Shown: piece after piece, positions 51,020-61,600 of the stretch
Numbering within the stretch: position 1 is the first letter of the stretch
How the letters are laid out: each line of letters begins with the position of its first letter
Source: Sycon ciliatum
Lineage: Eukaryota > Porifera > Calcarea > Leucosolenida > Sycettidae
Direction: 5' to 3'
Assembly (NCBI RefSeq): GCF_964019385.1
Contig: NC_088649.1
Location: 18,721,615 to 18,785,614, forward strand
DNA length: 64,000 nt
Position numbers and translations under genes: made by a program
The notes under the pieces: model-generated
Seen by the model: the letters and a program-made list of their open reading frames with translations, nothing else
What the model was told of the DNA's origin: nothing
The model's database searches: none

Positions 51020-53863
51020 ATGACTCTCCCTCTCAATCCTCATGCACCACCTTTTATACCCCATGCATCTACGCCGACTCAGTCTGGCATCAAAATAGCC
51101 ACGCTCAATGCATGTAGTTTAAGATACAAACTGCCAGAGATTGCCAGCCTCATCCGCACGCGTCAGTACGACATCTTGGGTCTATCAGAGACATGGCTAG
51201 ATCCCGAGATTACAGACGGAGAGCTCAGTATTGACGGGTACAATCTGATTCGAAAAGACCGCACTCAACGCTTGGGTGGCGGAGTCTGCTTCTACTACCG
51301 TCAAGATCTCCCAGTTCGATCCCGCCCAGATCTGCATTCTGAATCTACAGAAACAGTCTGGGTAGAAATAAACGGAAAACCAGGTCGACACCTGGTTGGT
51401 TGCGTGTACCGGCCACCGGGGAAGCTAGTGTCTTACTGGGCAGATTTGGAAGCAGATATTGTACGAGCAGCTGTGCAGTCTTCTTCCGTGACCCTAGTTG
51501 GAGACTTTAATGTAAATATGGACCCAGCCCATCCGGCACCCCAGCACAAACACCTCACCGACCTCTGTGCTGCGTTTGGCCTCCAGGACATCGTCATGCA
51601 GCCGACCCGTGAAACTCCACAGTGCCCTGAAGGCACGATGATCGATCTCATATTGACCAACCCGGCGCTAGTGTCCCTAGCAACGGTTGTGCCCACTGAT
51701 ATTAGTGACCACAGCGCTGTGGAAGCCTTTATTCAGCTTGCCGTTGACGTTCCACCTGCGTCATCCACGACGTCGCGGCTGACCAGGAATATACGTGGCG
51801 TTGACATTAACTCTTTTCGGCAAGATATCCTTGAGGCTTCTCTACATGATTTTTCGGATCACAATGATGTAAATCACATGTGGAAAGAGTGGCACACTAA
51901 GTTCCTGTACGTTTTGGACAAGCATGCCCCGCTGCACAACTCTAAGCCTTCCCGGAGGGCGATACCTCCCTGGTCTGACAGAGAGCTGCACCAGCTCGAA
52001 CAGCGTAAACGGCGGCTGCACAGCCGTTGGCGGAAGGATAGGACAAACGGCACACTGTATGCAGAGTTTAAACAAGCACGTAGCACTGCTCGGAACGCGT
52101 ATCGGCGCAAGCGAAACGAGTACTTCTCCCGTCAGTGCGAAGAAAATGTGGCCAACCCTAGGAAGTCTTGGGCCATTCTAAATGCAGTCACTGGGCGTTC
52201 ACGTCGCCTCCAAGATCCTAGTTGTAGCATCAGCGAGGTGGCCGACACGTTCCACTCCATTGTCACCGATCCCAACCGTCCTGAACAACTCTGTACCCCG
52301 CACGGTCCCGCTGGACCCGTCTCCTTGACCGAACTTGATCCTGTGACTCCTGCTGACGTCCGACGTCTCCTTGAGAAGTTGGATGCGCGGAAAGCCACAG
52401 GTAGTGACGGCATACCGGGCTCTCTGCTACAGCAGTGTGCTGACTTGCTTTCATATTCTCTTGCTGTGCTGTTCTGCACCTCGCTGAGGACTGGAACCAT
52501 TCCATCCGCATTTAAATTGGCGTCTGTCGTGCCACTGTACAAGGCCGGTGACCCATCAGTCCCCACCAACTATAGACCTGTATCCCTTCTCCCAATAGTG
52601 TCCAAGTTGCTGGAGAGGGTAGTGCAACACCAGTTAGTTCGTCATTTGAACTTGACCCAGGCATTACCCGAAACACAATTTGCCTTCCGCAAGAAATGTT
52701 CCACGGAAGACGCCCTCTGTGTGCTGACTGATAATCTGCAGAAGGCGAGAGACAGTGGCAAGACCACAGGGCTGTGCCTATTAGACATGTCGAAGGCTTT
52801 TGATAAAGTGTACCACGACAAGTTAATTCAAGACCTCCTTGCGGTTGGAATTTCTGGAAAAGCCCTTAGTTGGTTCGTCGACTACTTGTCCGGCCGCAAG
52901 CAGCAGATCCTCATCTCGCCTTCAACCAGCCCTGCTCTGGCTTGCACCTGCGGAGTGCCCCAAGGCTCTGTTCTCGGCCCTGTCCTCTTCAGTATATACA
53001 CACGCGATGTCCCTTTGGTTTCCTCGCCTGTGCCAAGTGTACAATTTGCAGATGACATAGCCCTGTACGACTCCCAGGCCTCAGCGGCGGAAGCGTCCAG
53101 AACCCTCACCACAGCGGCAACTGCTCTGGCCGGTTGGCTGAAGTCCCGAGGCCTTATCTTGAACGCCACCAAGAGCCAGGTTCTGACTATCTCTCCCCAG
53201 CAGCATGTACAGGAAGTAACAGTCAAAAGCGGCGACTGTCTCCTCCCTTCAGCGTATTCTGCGCGCTACCTCGGCGTTCACCTTGACAATCGCCTAGATT
53301 GGGACACCCATGTAAACTATGTGGTCACCAAGGTTGCCAAGAAAATTGGCGCCTTGTGGCGGGCACGCCGAAGCCTATCAAGACGCTCTCGTCAGATGTA
53401 TGTGAAGGCGGTCATAATGCCCGACCTGCTTTATGGCTCCTGCTGTTTTTCAGCCGCAATGCGAGAGGGTCAACTGAAACGACTGCAAACCACGCAAAAC
53501 AGAGCCATCCGCTGTATCGATGGCAACCCGCCCCGGACAGCCATGCAGCCGCTGCTCACTGCTCACTCCCTGTACCGTGTCAGCGAGCTCTACAGGCAGA
53601 AAATATTGATCACCATCTGGCGGTGCATCAACGCCCGCACCAGCCCTGTGCTCGCCCAGCTTCTGACCCCGGCACAAGGCACCCCTACCCGCGATCAGCA
53701 GTCAAATGGCCTACTAAGCCAGGCAAACCGTAGCCGCCGCGGTCAGCGGAGATTTTCTGTTGCTGGTGCTCTGCTGTGGAACGCTCTCCCTGGTGAGGTC
53801 CGCACAATTACCCGGCTACCTGAGTTTAAGCATGCATGTGTACCATACGCCTGTAGGGAGTAG
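51020..53863 (+). CDS. LINE ORF2 protein: APE endonuclease + reverse transcriptase, intact
   Basis: The frame is open from 50939; the first in-frame ATG is at 51020 (947 aa). The endonuclease has IKIATLNACSLRYK (Asn near residue 30), DILGLSETWLD, GGGVCFYYR, YRPPGK, SVTLVGDFNVN and DISDHSAVE (catalytic DH). The RT has ARKATGSDGIPGSLLQ, VVPLYKAGDPSVPTNYRPVS, GLCLLDMSKAFDKVYH, CGVPQGSVLGPVLF and VQFADDIALYDS (FADD at about 53044-53055). A C-terminal domain follows with QNRAIRCIDGNPP and RFSVAGALLWNALPGEVRT. All catalytic motifs are present and unbroken. This is a CR1/L2-group element, intact enough to be active. Confidence 0.93.
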   Translation: MTLPLNPHAPPFIPHASTPTQSGIKIATLNACSLRYKLPEIASLIRTRQYDILGLSETWLDPEITDGELSIDGYNLIRKDRTQRLGGGVCFYYRQDLPVRSRPDLHSESTETVWVEINGKPGRHLVGCVYRPPGKLVSYWADLEADIVRAAVQSSSVTLVGDFNVNMDPAHPAPQHKHLTDLCAAFGLQDIVMQPTRETPQCPEGTMIDLILTNPALVSLATVVPTDISDHSAVEAFIQLAVDVPPASSTTSRLTRNIRGVDINSFRQDILEASLHDFSDHNDVNHMWKEWHTKFLYVLDKHAPLHNSKPSRRAIPPWSDRELHQLEQRKRRLHSRWRKDRTNGTLYAEFKQARSTARNAYRRKRNEYFSRQCEENVANPRKSWAILNAVTGRSRRLQDPSCSISEVADTFHSIVTDPNRPEQLCTPHGPAGPVSLTELDPVTPADVRRLLEKLDARKATGSDGIPGSLLQQCADLLSYSLAVLFCTSLRTGTIPSAFKLASVVPLYKAGDPSVPTNYRPVSLLPIVSKLLERVVQHQLVRHLNLTQALPETQFAFRKKCSTEDALCVLTDNLQKARDSGKTTGLCLLDMSKAFDKVYHDKLIQDLLAVGISGKALSWFVDYLSGRKQQILISPSTSPALACTCGVPQGSVLGPVLFSIYTRDVPLVSSPVPSVQFADDIALYDSQASAAEASRTLTTAATALAGWLKSRGLILNATKSQVLTISPQQHVQEVTVKSGDCLLPSAYSARYLGVHLDNRLDWDTHVNYVVTKVAKKIGALWRARRSLSRRSRQMYVKAVIMPDLLYGSCCFSAAMREGQLKRLQTTQNRAIRCIDGNPPRTAMQPLLTAHSLYRVSELYRQKILITIWRCINARTSPVLAQLLTPAQGTPTRDQQSNGLLSQANRSRRGQRRFSVAGALLWNALPGEVRTITRLPEFKHACVPYACRE

Positions 53864-54099
53864 TTCGAGTTGCTGCTGATTGCTCTGCTCTCCCTCCCCG
53901 TGCAGTTCAGTAACCCGCACGTAGTATCACAGATACATCGTATTCTCTCTCTCCCCCCGTTTACCCGCAGTTATTAGTATCCTATTCTCTTACTATGTTC
54001 TTCCATAGCCACTTCTAGGCTAAGCCTTCGCCGTCATTTTATTGGGTCGTCATCCCGTTTGAATGTGCGAAGTGAAATAAAAACCAACCAACCAACTTA

Positions 54100-54890
54100 C
54101 TTTTGGTCAAAATTGTACGGGATCGGCGCCGGGGCAGATCGCAGGAGTTGGGCACTGTCCAACTTTGCCGGCGGTCCCTTGCGATATTTTACCGTATGAT
54201 TGTGTTACGACTGCACTGGTTCACACAATCGCAATGCGCCGGGAGAGGTTGCAAGAAGCCCACCGCCGGTGACTCCCGGCGCGTACCGGCGATATGTGAA
54301 CCAACCCAAATAAAAGCTGAATAAGTACAAGTACAAGCTCGCTACGCCAACTCCGCATGCACTTTTCTCGAACGTGGATGCGCGTGAACCTGCGCAGAAA
54401 AACGAGTCTAGAAATAGGCGCGAGCCACCTTAATGAATCTGTTAGGCAGCGGTAGCCTGTGGATGGTCCCCATGCTCTGCTCGGCCATCAACATGACAAT
54501 ACCGACAGTGGTCGAAGGCGGAGACAACTACGCTAGCCTGTTTACAAAAGCTTTGGGAAAACTCGGTGTCGAGGTGCCATTTTTCGTCCCGGTCAAGGTC
54601 AACGATGGCTCGATCAGGATTGCGAAGGTCAGATCGTCAGGAAGGGTCCGATTCGTGAATCCTAGACCGAACAAGCAGTACAGTCCTGTCTGCATTCGTA
54701 AGTCGCTGCCCCGTTGTATTTCAACCTCGGTGACCTTTTCCGTTTGTTCAAGGTGCACGTAGACACACGGTCTGGATTGCCACTGCTGTATGATGCCTTA
54801 TACAGACTCCTCCAACATTTATGGAATTAAAGATTAAAGATCATTCATACTATTCAATAATGGTGGTTGATGAAAAATCGTTTAAAACCA
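54100..54890 (+). other. Repeat-like stretch ending in (TTAAAGA)n
   Basis: 54433-54762 is a 109-codon frame (NMTIPTVVEGGDNYASLFTK) with protein-like composition but no recognised family. Downstream at 54817-54840 GGAATTAAAGATTAAAGATC looks like a non-LTR 3' tail, so the stretch may be a short LINE end. Near 54120-54280 GC-rich CGGCGCCGGG and CCCGGCGCG segments can pair. Confidence 0.35.
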
Positions 54891-55045
54891 TGATGTCGAG
54901 CCAACAAATGTATTGATTAACAAGCCATACACTGCACTCATCTCCCTTCCTCCCTTTCCTTACACAGCACACAGGAGAGCCCCTCGATAGGCCTCTGCGG
55001 CCTTTGGACAATCCTTTAATAAAAATCAATCAGCCAATCAATCAA
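54890..55045 (+). mobile_element. 3' terminus of a CR1/L2-type LINE
   Basis: GCCCCTCGATAGGCCTCTGC, GGCCTTTGGACAATCCTTTA and then AATCAATCAGCCAATCAATC match the terminal pattern at 1688-1757 with a different short-repeat tail. No coding part. Confidence 0.5.
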
Positions 55046-55070
55046 TACATTGTAGAAAGGAAAGTGACGT

Positions 55071-55213
55071 ATGGATGGATATGGATATGGATATGTATAT
55101 GGGCATGGATATGAATATGGATATGGATATGGGCATGGATATAAATATGGATATGGATATGGATATGGATATGGGTATGGATGTGGATATGGATATGGAT
55201 ATGTATATGGATG
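55071..55213. repeat. (GGATAT)n hexamer repeat
   Basis: About 24 units of GGATAT with GTATAT and GGGCAT variants. Tyr-Pro frames on the minus strand are artefacts. Confidence 0.97.
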
Positions 55214-55747
55214 AAAAGCGAGAAGACCTTTTACGCTCGTGATCCTCTTTCCCATGCATGCATGTTGGTGCAGTGCAAGTACAAGAGAAAACAAGTGTTG
55301 AAGGCAGTACATGTATTTGATTATCAAGTGTTGTGATTATTGTGAGGTTTTGTGTGAAATTTTAATTTTCGGCAATCACATTTCCTTAATTTCTTACTTT
55401 TTAGACGGAGTCCAAGGCAGTTTGGGAGCAATTTATAAAGGACCCAGGACTAAACCACAATAACCTTTTTAGAAAGCTGCCATAAATCAGTTTTTATTGC
55501 TATAATTATTATAATGCATTCCCACGGCAGCGTCAACAGTGCAAGTGCAAATCACCCAATGCACAAACACGGTCCACACGTTCGCTTATGCTGGACATGG
55601 TAAGAGAAGCAGTTGATATAGGAGACATAAAGACAACAAGCACAAACGTAGCTGTAAATCCTTTGTGTATAGAATGTATAAAGCGTATTGAGCGATATTT
55701 CTGTGATCTGGGAAAAAGGCGACGGCGCGGTTTCATCGCCGAAACCT

Positions 55748-55942
55748 CTACTCGCAGATCAGATCCAGTTGCTGCCTCCATTCGCTTCGAACTGCAGCTA
55801 CGTCTGATAGGCGCTCCAGATCTTCCAGGCTCTGCAATCGCCCGCACGCAGCTCGGTTGAGGTCGTCGTTGAGCTTCACGGGCAGGGTGATGCGAGGGCG
55901 GCCTCTCCACTTGTGGTCATCACATTCAAAGTAGCTGACCAT
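55748..55942 (-). pseudogene. LINE ORF2 C-terminal fragment related to the 8.2-11.2 kb element
   Basis: The minus translation RGRPRITLPVKLNDDLNRA...LEDLERLSDVAAVRSEWRQQ parallels RGRPRTTLPRTLNNDLKKL...DDLNMLQQLAQDCRQWREL at the C-terminus of the 8.2-11.2 kb LINE. Only about 60 codons remain, ending at a stop at 55748. Confidence 0.65.
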
Positions 55943-55998
55943 GCTTAGGACGGCGGGGGTATCACTGGGAAGTCTGTACGATAAAAAAGTAAAGTTAT

Positions 55999-56196
55999 TT
56001 ATTCCCGTAGCTATGCAGAAGACGTTACTTCAGTAACGTCTGGCGCTAGCCAGGGTCCACACAGCTTTAATTTGGTGTTTGTTTGTTTGTTTGTTTGTTT
56101 GTGTCACGCCTGGCGCTATCCCGTATCTGTCCCGTACCGTATCGCACAGCTGGCCATTTGCTGGCTCCCGTATCTGTCCCGTACCGTACCGTACCA
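55999..56196 (+). repeat. Dispersed repeat copy 2
   Basis: Near-identical to 5503-5740, including the AGACGTTAC hairpin and the CCCGTATCTGTCCCGTA cluster. A further short match (GTATACGACTCCCTG at 5757-5771 and 63445-63459) suggests the copy continues on the far side of the gypsy insertion. Confidence 0.65.
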
Positions 56197-56226
56197 TCAA
56201 ACACAGCTGGCTACAAACAGCTGGCC

Positions 56227-56515
56227 ACAATATTATCAAGAGTTGATAAACAAGAGTGTGCAACTGCCTGCACAACCTCTATGCTGTGCTGCGACGGCAG
56301 AACTTCACATCACGTGACATGGTTCAAAAGGTTATGCTGGCAAACAGTGCAAAGTGACCACAAGAGAGTTGTACCCAAAGCTGGGCTGCGTACAACCCAG
56401 TATCTATCATGCACTAGAGTGCACGGGTTCATCACGTGATGTGAAGTTCTGCCGTCGCAGACCCCATAGCTGGAGTTGCACACTCTTGTTTATCTACTCT
56501 TGATATTATGTAGAT
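56227..56515. mobile_element. Foldback MITE with ~85-bp arms
   Basis: AACAAGAGTGTGCAACT, TGCGACGGCAGAACTTCACA and TCACGTGA in the left arm (56227-56318) appear reverse-complemented in the right arm (56433-56515), which reads ATCACGTGATGTGAAGTTCT first. Central segment ~110 bp. It sits 19 bp from the gypsy 5' LTR. Non-coding. Confidence 0.7.
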
Positions 56516-56534
56516 CTACATGTACCGGTACATG

Positions 56535-57146
56535 TGTCATATCGGCCTCGGCAGCTGACGGGTTCTCCCGGGCTGTACGACAAACTTCCCCGGGTTGTAC
56601 GACGAACTAACTACTCTGCCGGTACTAGTTTACATGTTGGGTGAACGTGTTCCCCTCATGAGCGCGCGTTTGTACGGCAGTTGTCTTTTGTATCTACTTG
56701 TCACTTTTATCAATGCATGGGCCGCGGGATGTTGTATCTGCTAACTGTCTTATCGTATACGCTGGCTGTTTAGTTAATTCATAATTAATACGCATTTCTC
56801 CTTGTCTTCTCCCATTGGTCAATTCTGCATAGCAACAAGCTCTCTATGGTCTGATTGGTTGGGTTTTCCCGCCCAATGCTACTCCTTTGTCTAACTCGAT
56901 CCTTTTTGTTATCATATAACCCCTGCTGCTTCTGATCAAAAGTACCAACCTTCCTTCGATCTTCACTCTTGAATCGAGCTGGAATCATAGTGACTCTCAA
57001 CCTTATCGAATGACCAAGGTGAGCGTGTGTGGCTGAATGGATACTTGGATCAACTATATTGGTTGATGACCTGGTGGGGTTACTACGGCAATGCGAATGT
57101 ATATGTTGTAGCCTTGAGATCGGTATTGTGTATGTCCGGCACGACA
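56535..57146 (+). repeat. 5' LTR of Ty3/gypsy element
   Basis: 612-bp direct repeat of 62830-63441 with TGTC...GACA ends. I found a single difference (T/C near 56616). A CATATAACCCC TATA-like site lies at ~56914. Both LTRs contain two near-identical GGGCTGTACGACAA/GGGTTGTACGACGA motifs near the start. Confidence 0.93.
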
Positions 57147-57786
57147 TATTTGGTGCTGTGACCAGGATCCAAGTTTTGTTCTTCTGTAGGCGATTGCTTA
57201 CGGAAGGCCTCCACAAGCTGGACTGTTTGGGTTGATGTCAGATGGGCTGTTGTCTAAACCGAACAGATCGAATGATTTGACGGCATGGCAGCAAACAATG
57301 ATCGTAATGTAGAGCGATTGCTCTTTGTTGAAGGCAGAGTTGCCTATTTTGGAGAGGATGTGGCTAGGCGAGAGTGTTGACAGAACTGCCAACACTCTCG
57401 CGCATGCGGGTTGGACTGGCGCGCGGACTGGTGATCGGTTGAACACCGTATCGTACTACAGATTTGTAGTTTGATGATGAGGAGGGTTGAACTGGCGCGG
57501 ACTGGTGATCGGTTGAACACCATACCGTACTACAGACCAGTTTGACCATGATTTTTGCTGACCCGTACGCGAATGGTGTGATCCGATGACGACTGTAGTA
57601 CATACGAACGTATGTACTGTGCAGTACTTGTGACCTGAACAGCTCTCATTGGTCGGAGGACTACCGTACGAAGTAGCAAGTGGGGAATATAAGGCGCAAC
57701 TGGGCAAGGAAAAGGTATCACAGTCTTGCGATTGCAAAAGACAAAGATATCCTGTTGAGAGCGAACGCACTCGATTTCTGATTATC
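57147..57786 (+). other. Gypsy element leader with primer-binding site and inverted repeats
   Basis: The 640-bp 5' UTR begins with the primer-binding site at 57151. At 57410-57540 two near-identical segments (TTGGACTGGCGCGCGGACTG; TTGAACTGGCGCGGACTGGT, each followed by GATCGGTTGAACACC) form an ~80-bp tandem duplication. A GACAGAACTGCC hairpin CGAGAGTGTTG/CAACACTCTCG lies at 57368-57398. The packaging signal would be expected here. Confidence 0.6.
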
Positions 57787-58698
57787 ATGGCTCACAATCA
57801 GGCTCCGGATGCAGCAGCGAACGCTGCTGTAGGGGGTGCCAATGGTGGGGCGATGGTGGTACGGCCGGCAGTGATGCCTGAAGCATATGATGGCGTGGGG
57901 GATTGGGTGGAGTACTTGCAGTACTTCAACCAATGTGCTCGTGTGAACGAGTGGAATGACGTGCAAAAGGCTCAATACTTAGCCGTACGGCTAAGAGGGG
58001 CTGCACAAAAATTTGTTGCGACTGTACCTGAAGCCCGCCGAATGGAGTGGCCTCAGGTCGTAGAGGACTTGTCGAGGAGGTTTGCACCACCAGAGACAGC
58101 CCGCCAATATAAGTCGCAATTTAGAACGCGAAGGCGCAAGCCTGAGGAAGACGTCAGTCGATTGGCTGACGACTTGCGTAGTCTTGTACACAGGGCTTAC
58201 CCGACCATGGGTGGAGACGTACAAGAAGAGTTGGTGCGGGATCAGCTCATTGATTCCATGACTCCTGACAGGTTGCGATTGCGCTTACAGGAAAATGCAC
58301 CACGAACGGTGCAGGAAACGATCGAGATGGCTAACCATCTGGAGAGGGTGTGGGGGAACGAGGGCACGCACGGCCGAATGGACGATGCGTATGGCGTACC
58401 ACGTCAATTGGTGACGGCTGCGGTTGCACCGTCAGAGCTCCCTACGTTGGAGTCGTTGGCAAAGTTGGTGGAGAAGCTTAGTGATCAGGTGGACAGGATT
58501 GCCCACCCTCCTAGGCCGAACCAACAATTCAGGAAAGGGGACCAAGTGGACAGAGTTGACCACTATAGGCCTGAACAATCGAGGGGTTTGACTTGCTGGT
58601 TCTGTGGCCGAATGGGACACAGAAGGGCAGACTGTCCAGACTTGATGAAACCTGCAAGGGAGTACCAATCTCGCCGACCGGCGGGAAACGGGCATTGA
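57787..58698 (+). CDS. gag: Ty3/gypsy Gag (capsid + nucleocapsid)
   Basis: 303 aa from the ATG at 57787, chosen because the upstream frame is non-conserved leader. The capsid region has WVEYLQYFNQCARVNEWNDV, AQYLAVRLRGAAQKFVATVP, VVEDLSRRFAPPETARQYKS and EEDVSRLADDLRSLVHRAYP, the retrotransposon-gag pattern. A CCHC knuckle CWFCGRMGHRRADC lies at residues 270-283. It assembles the particle and binds genomic RNA. The frame ends at TGA 58696-58698, a few codons after a -1 frameshift heptamer, and overlaps pol by about 100 bp. Confidence 0.93.
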   Translation: MAHNQAPDAAANAAVGGANGGAMVVRPAVMPEAYDGVGDWVEYLQYFNQCARVNEWNDVQKAQYLAVRLRGAAQKFVATVPEARRMEWPQVVEDLSRRFAPPETARQYKSQFRTRRRKPEEDVSRLADDLRSLVHRAYPTMGGDVQEELVRDQLIDSMTPDRLRLRLQENAPRTVQETIEMANHLERVWGNEGTHGRMDDAYGVPRQLVTAAVAPSELPTLESLAKLVEKLSDQVDRIAHPPRPNQQFRKGDQVDRVDHYRPEQSRGLTCWFCGRMGHRRADCPDLMKPAREYQSRRPAGNGH

Positions 58699-61600
58699 TC
58701 GAGACGGCGGGCCGCGTCTGCGATCAAGAAACTGTGCTGGGTCCAGAAACTGAGGCGATTGTCTCGGATGCTCTAGAGAATGACTCTGAAGTGGTCGCTG
58801 CCTTGAGCAGGGCAGCAGAAAGCCACGGAGGTATGATGATTGAGGGAAGGATTAATGGGCTGCCCGTAGAGTTACTGGTAGATACGGGTTCCTCAGTAAG
58901 TCTAATTTCTGAGACCCTCTCGCAGCAGTTGGGCTACATGTTGGGCGACCTGGAACCACCAGAGAAGTCGACTGGCTTCTGCGGTGCGGATGGTCAGAGG
59001 TTGCATGTGTGTGGCACGGTCGCTGCATGTTTGGCAATACAGGATGCAATTTGTGTCCATGAGATGAAGGTGATTCGAGGGTTGCGGTATCATTGCCTGA
59101 TTGGAAGGGATGTACTATCGCAGATACCTTGCGAGATCACGTCGAATGATGGGAAATTGAACTTCAAGGCTGATAAGGCTGAAGTTTCAACGGTGGGAAC
59201 ATCACAACGCTGCCATAATCTTCGATTGAAGAATAGGGTAGTCATACCTCCATATTGTGAAATGACGGTGGCTGCCGTTATCGAGAACAAGGAGGATGTT
59301 CCTTCATGTGGCATCACCGAACCAGACGGCTGTCTGATCGATGGTGGGGATGTTTTGTTGGCACGAGCGGTTGTTTGTCCAACAGATGAGGGTGTACCCG
59401 TTCGGGTATTGAACTGCTCAGAGGAGTCAGTATCTTTAGGAAGAGGTGCCCGAGTGGGACAGCTGCTACCTATTTCAGCCGTGATGAGTGTCATGGGCGA
59501 AGACGAGGATGTTTGCGATCATATAGGAATGGAATCCACGGGGGATTCGGGAAGTTCCGAAGACTTATGGTCGGCGCTCAACATTGGACTAGAAGGTCCT
59601 GTGAGTGGGAAGTCTGTGTCGGGGGATGACGAGCTGCAGCTCGGTTATGAACCTGGTGAGGGCACAGCGGAGGCGAACCGGGAGACGTCTCGTGTTCAGC
59701 CTGGTGGGCAAGGGTCAATTGGGAATGAGGAATTGGCACGCTTGCGTGATCTCGTCTGTCGCTACCGGAGGGTATTCGCGATGAACTCTGCTGAATTGGG
59801 TCGCACGACTGTGCAACACCACAACATTAACACCAAGGGAAGAAGTCCTATCTTCCAGGCTCCTAGGCGATTGCCTTGGAATTCAAGGGAAGCCACCCGT
59901 GAACTAGTGAAGGGCATGAAGGAACAAGGGGTAGTAGAGGATTCTACTAGTCCTTGGTCTTCGCCAATAGTGCTGGTTAAGAAGAAGGATGGCTCAACTC
60001 GATTTTGCGTTGATTATCGCAAATTGAATGCCGTTACGGAGCGGGATCCATATCCTCTCCCACGGATTGATGATACGTTGGACGCGCTGAGTGGCGCGAA
60101 GTACCTTTCCACCTTGGATTTGTGTTCCGGCTATCATCAGCTGCCTATGGCAGAAGAAGACAAGGAGAAAACGGGTTTCTCCACTCCAGATGGGCACTAC
60201 CAGTTTACAGTCATGCCGTTCGGTGTGTGTAACGGTCCAAGCTCGTTCCAGAGACTTATGAGTGTTGTCTTGCGTGGGTTACAGTGGCAGATTTGCCTCG
60301 TGTACCTCGATGATGTGATTGTGTTTGCAAAGACTTTTGATGAACACTTAGAGCGGCTCGAGGCGGTGTTTGAACGGCTATTGGACGCAGGGTTGCGTCT
60401 AAAACCATCCAAATGCTTCTTGCTGCGTACGAGGGTGGATTTTCTGGGCCATGTGGTCTCGGAAGAGGGTGTGAGCACTGATGAGGCAAAGACTCACCGC
60501 GTGGCTACGTGGGAGCACCCTACGAATGTAGCGGAAATTCGGGCATTTTTGGGGTTCTGTGGCTACTATCGAAGGTTCGTACCGAACTTCTCGGATGTTG
60601 CTAAACCCCTCACTCAGTTGACTAAACAAGGCCATGCGTTCGTATGGACCGAGGAGTGTGAAGAGGCATTTGCTACGTTGAAGAGTCGGTTGATTTCTTC
60701 ACCAACCCTGGCATATCCACAATATGGACCTGATGCCCCGAGGTTCATTCTGGATGTTGACGCCAGTGGTACGGGATTGGGTGCTGTTTTGTCACAGCAA
60801 GATGAGAAGGGGGTCGAACGACCCATTGCCTTTGCTAGTCGATTGACATCTGCATCGGAACGCAGGTACGCTTCTACCAAAAGCGAATTGCTGGGTGTAG
60901 TTTGGGCGTTTAATCACTTCAGGTGTTACCTGCTCGGCAAGCGCTTCTTGGTCCGCTCGGATCACAAAGCATTGCAGCATTTGGACAACTTCAAAGAACC
61001 AGCGCCGATTGTCGCCAGGTGGTTGGAGTTCCTAAGTCAATTCGAGTATGATCTGCAATATCGAAAGGGCAAGGCTCATTCGAACGCAGATGGCTTGTCC
61101 AGACAGAAGACCAAACCTGTGATGAATGTTACAGAAGTGGCTCCTACCGTTCCTGGACCCTTGGTTCAGCGAAGGGACTGGACATATGGGACCTGGGCGA
61201 TTGCCCAGCAAGCTGATCCTGACCTCAGGCAGCTTTTTGAGTGGCTAATGGATGACGGCGAGTCGGCTGACTTGACCGGAATCAGTCCGACTTTGAGGAA
61301 GTACTGGCGGGGACGCCAGCATCTTTCTGTGAAGGGCGGAGTGATTGGAAGGGAATGGGTTGAGCCTGAGATTTCAGCGCCCAACCGTTTTCAGATTTTG
61401 ATCCCAGTTGATCTGCGGACTGAAATCTTGAAGGAGTATCACGATTTCCTTGGTCATGTGGGTATGAAGCGGACGATTGCCCAGCTTCGCACTCGGTTCT
61501 ATTGGCATGGAATGAGTCGTGACGTTGAAGATTGGATCGGCACGTGCACGTCATGTTGTCGACGCTCCCGGCCGGTTGGTCGAGGACAAGGGGCACCCTT

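Larger units (their letters stand above)
49600..54095 (+). mobile_element. Full-length CR1/L2-like LINE
   Basis: Two intact ORFs are followed by a 210-bp 3' UTR ending GTGAAATAAAAACCAACCAAC (54071-54091), a polyadenylation-like AATAAA with a short (AACC)n tail. The 5' boundary is not exact. A 7-bp TGGTCAA at ~49605 and ~54104 could be a target duplication, but this is weak. Confidence 0.8.

Noticed and set aside
55588..55860. 90-codon plus frame as a gene
   Set aside because: It overlaps, on the opposite strand, a LINE C-terminal fragment with clear similarity to the 8.2-11.2 kb element. The plus frame is its shadow.
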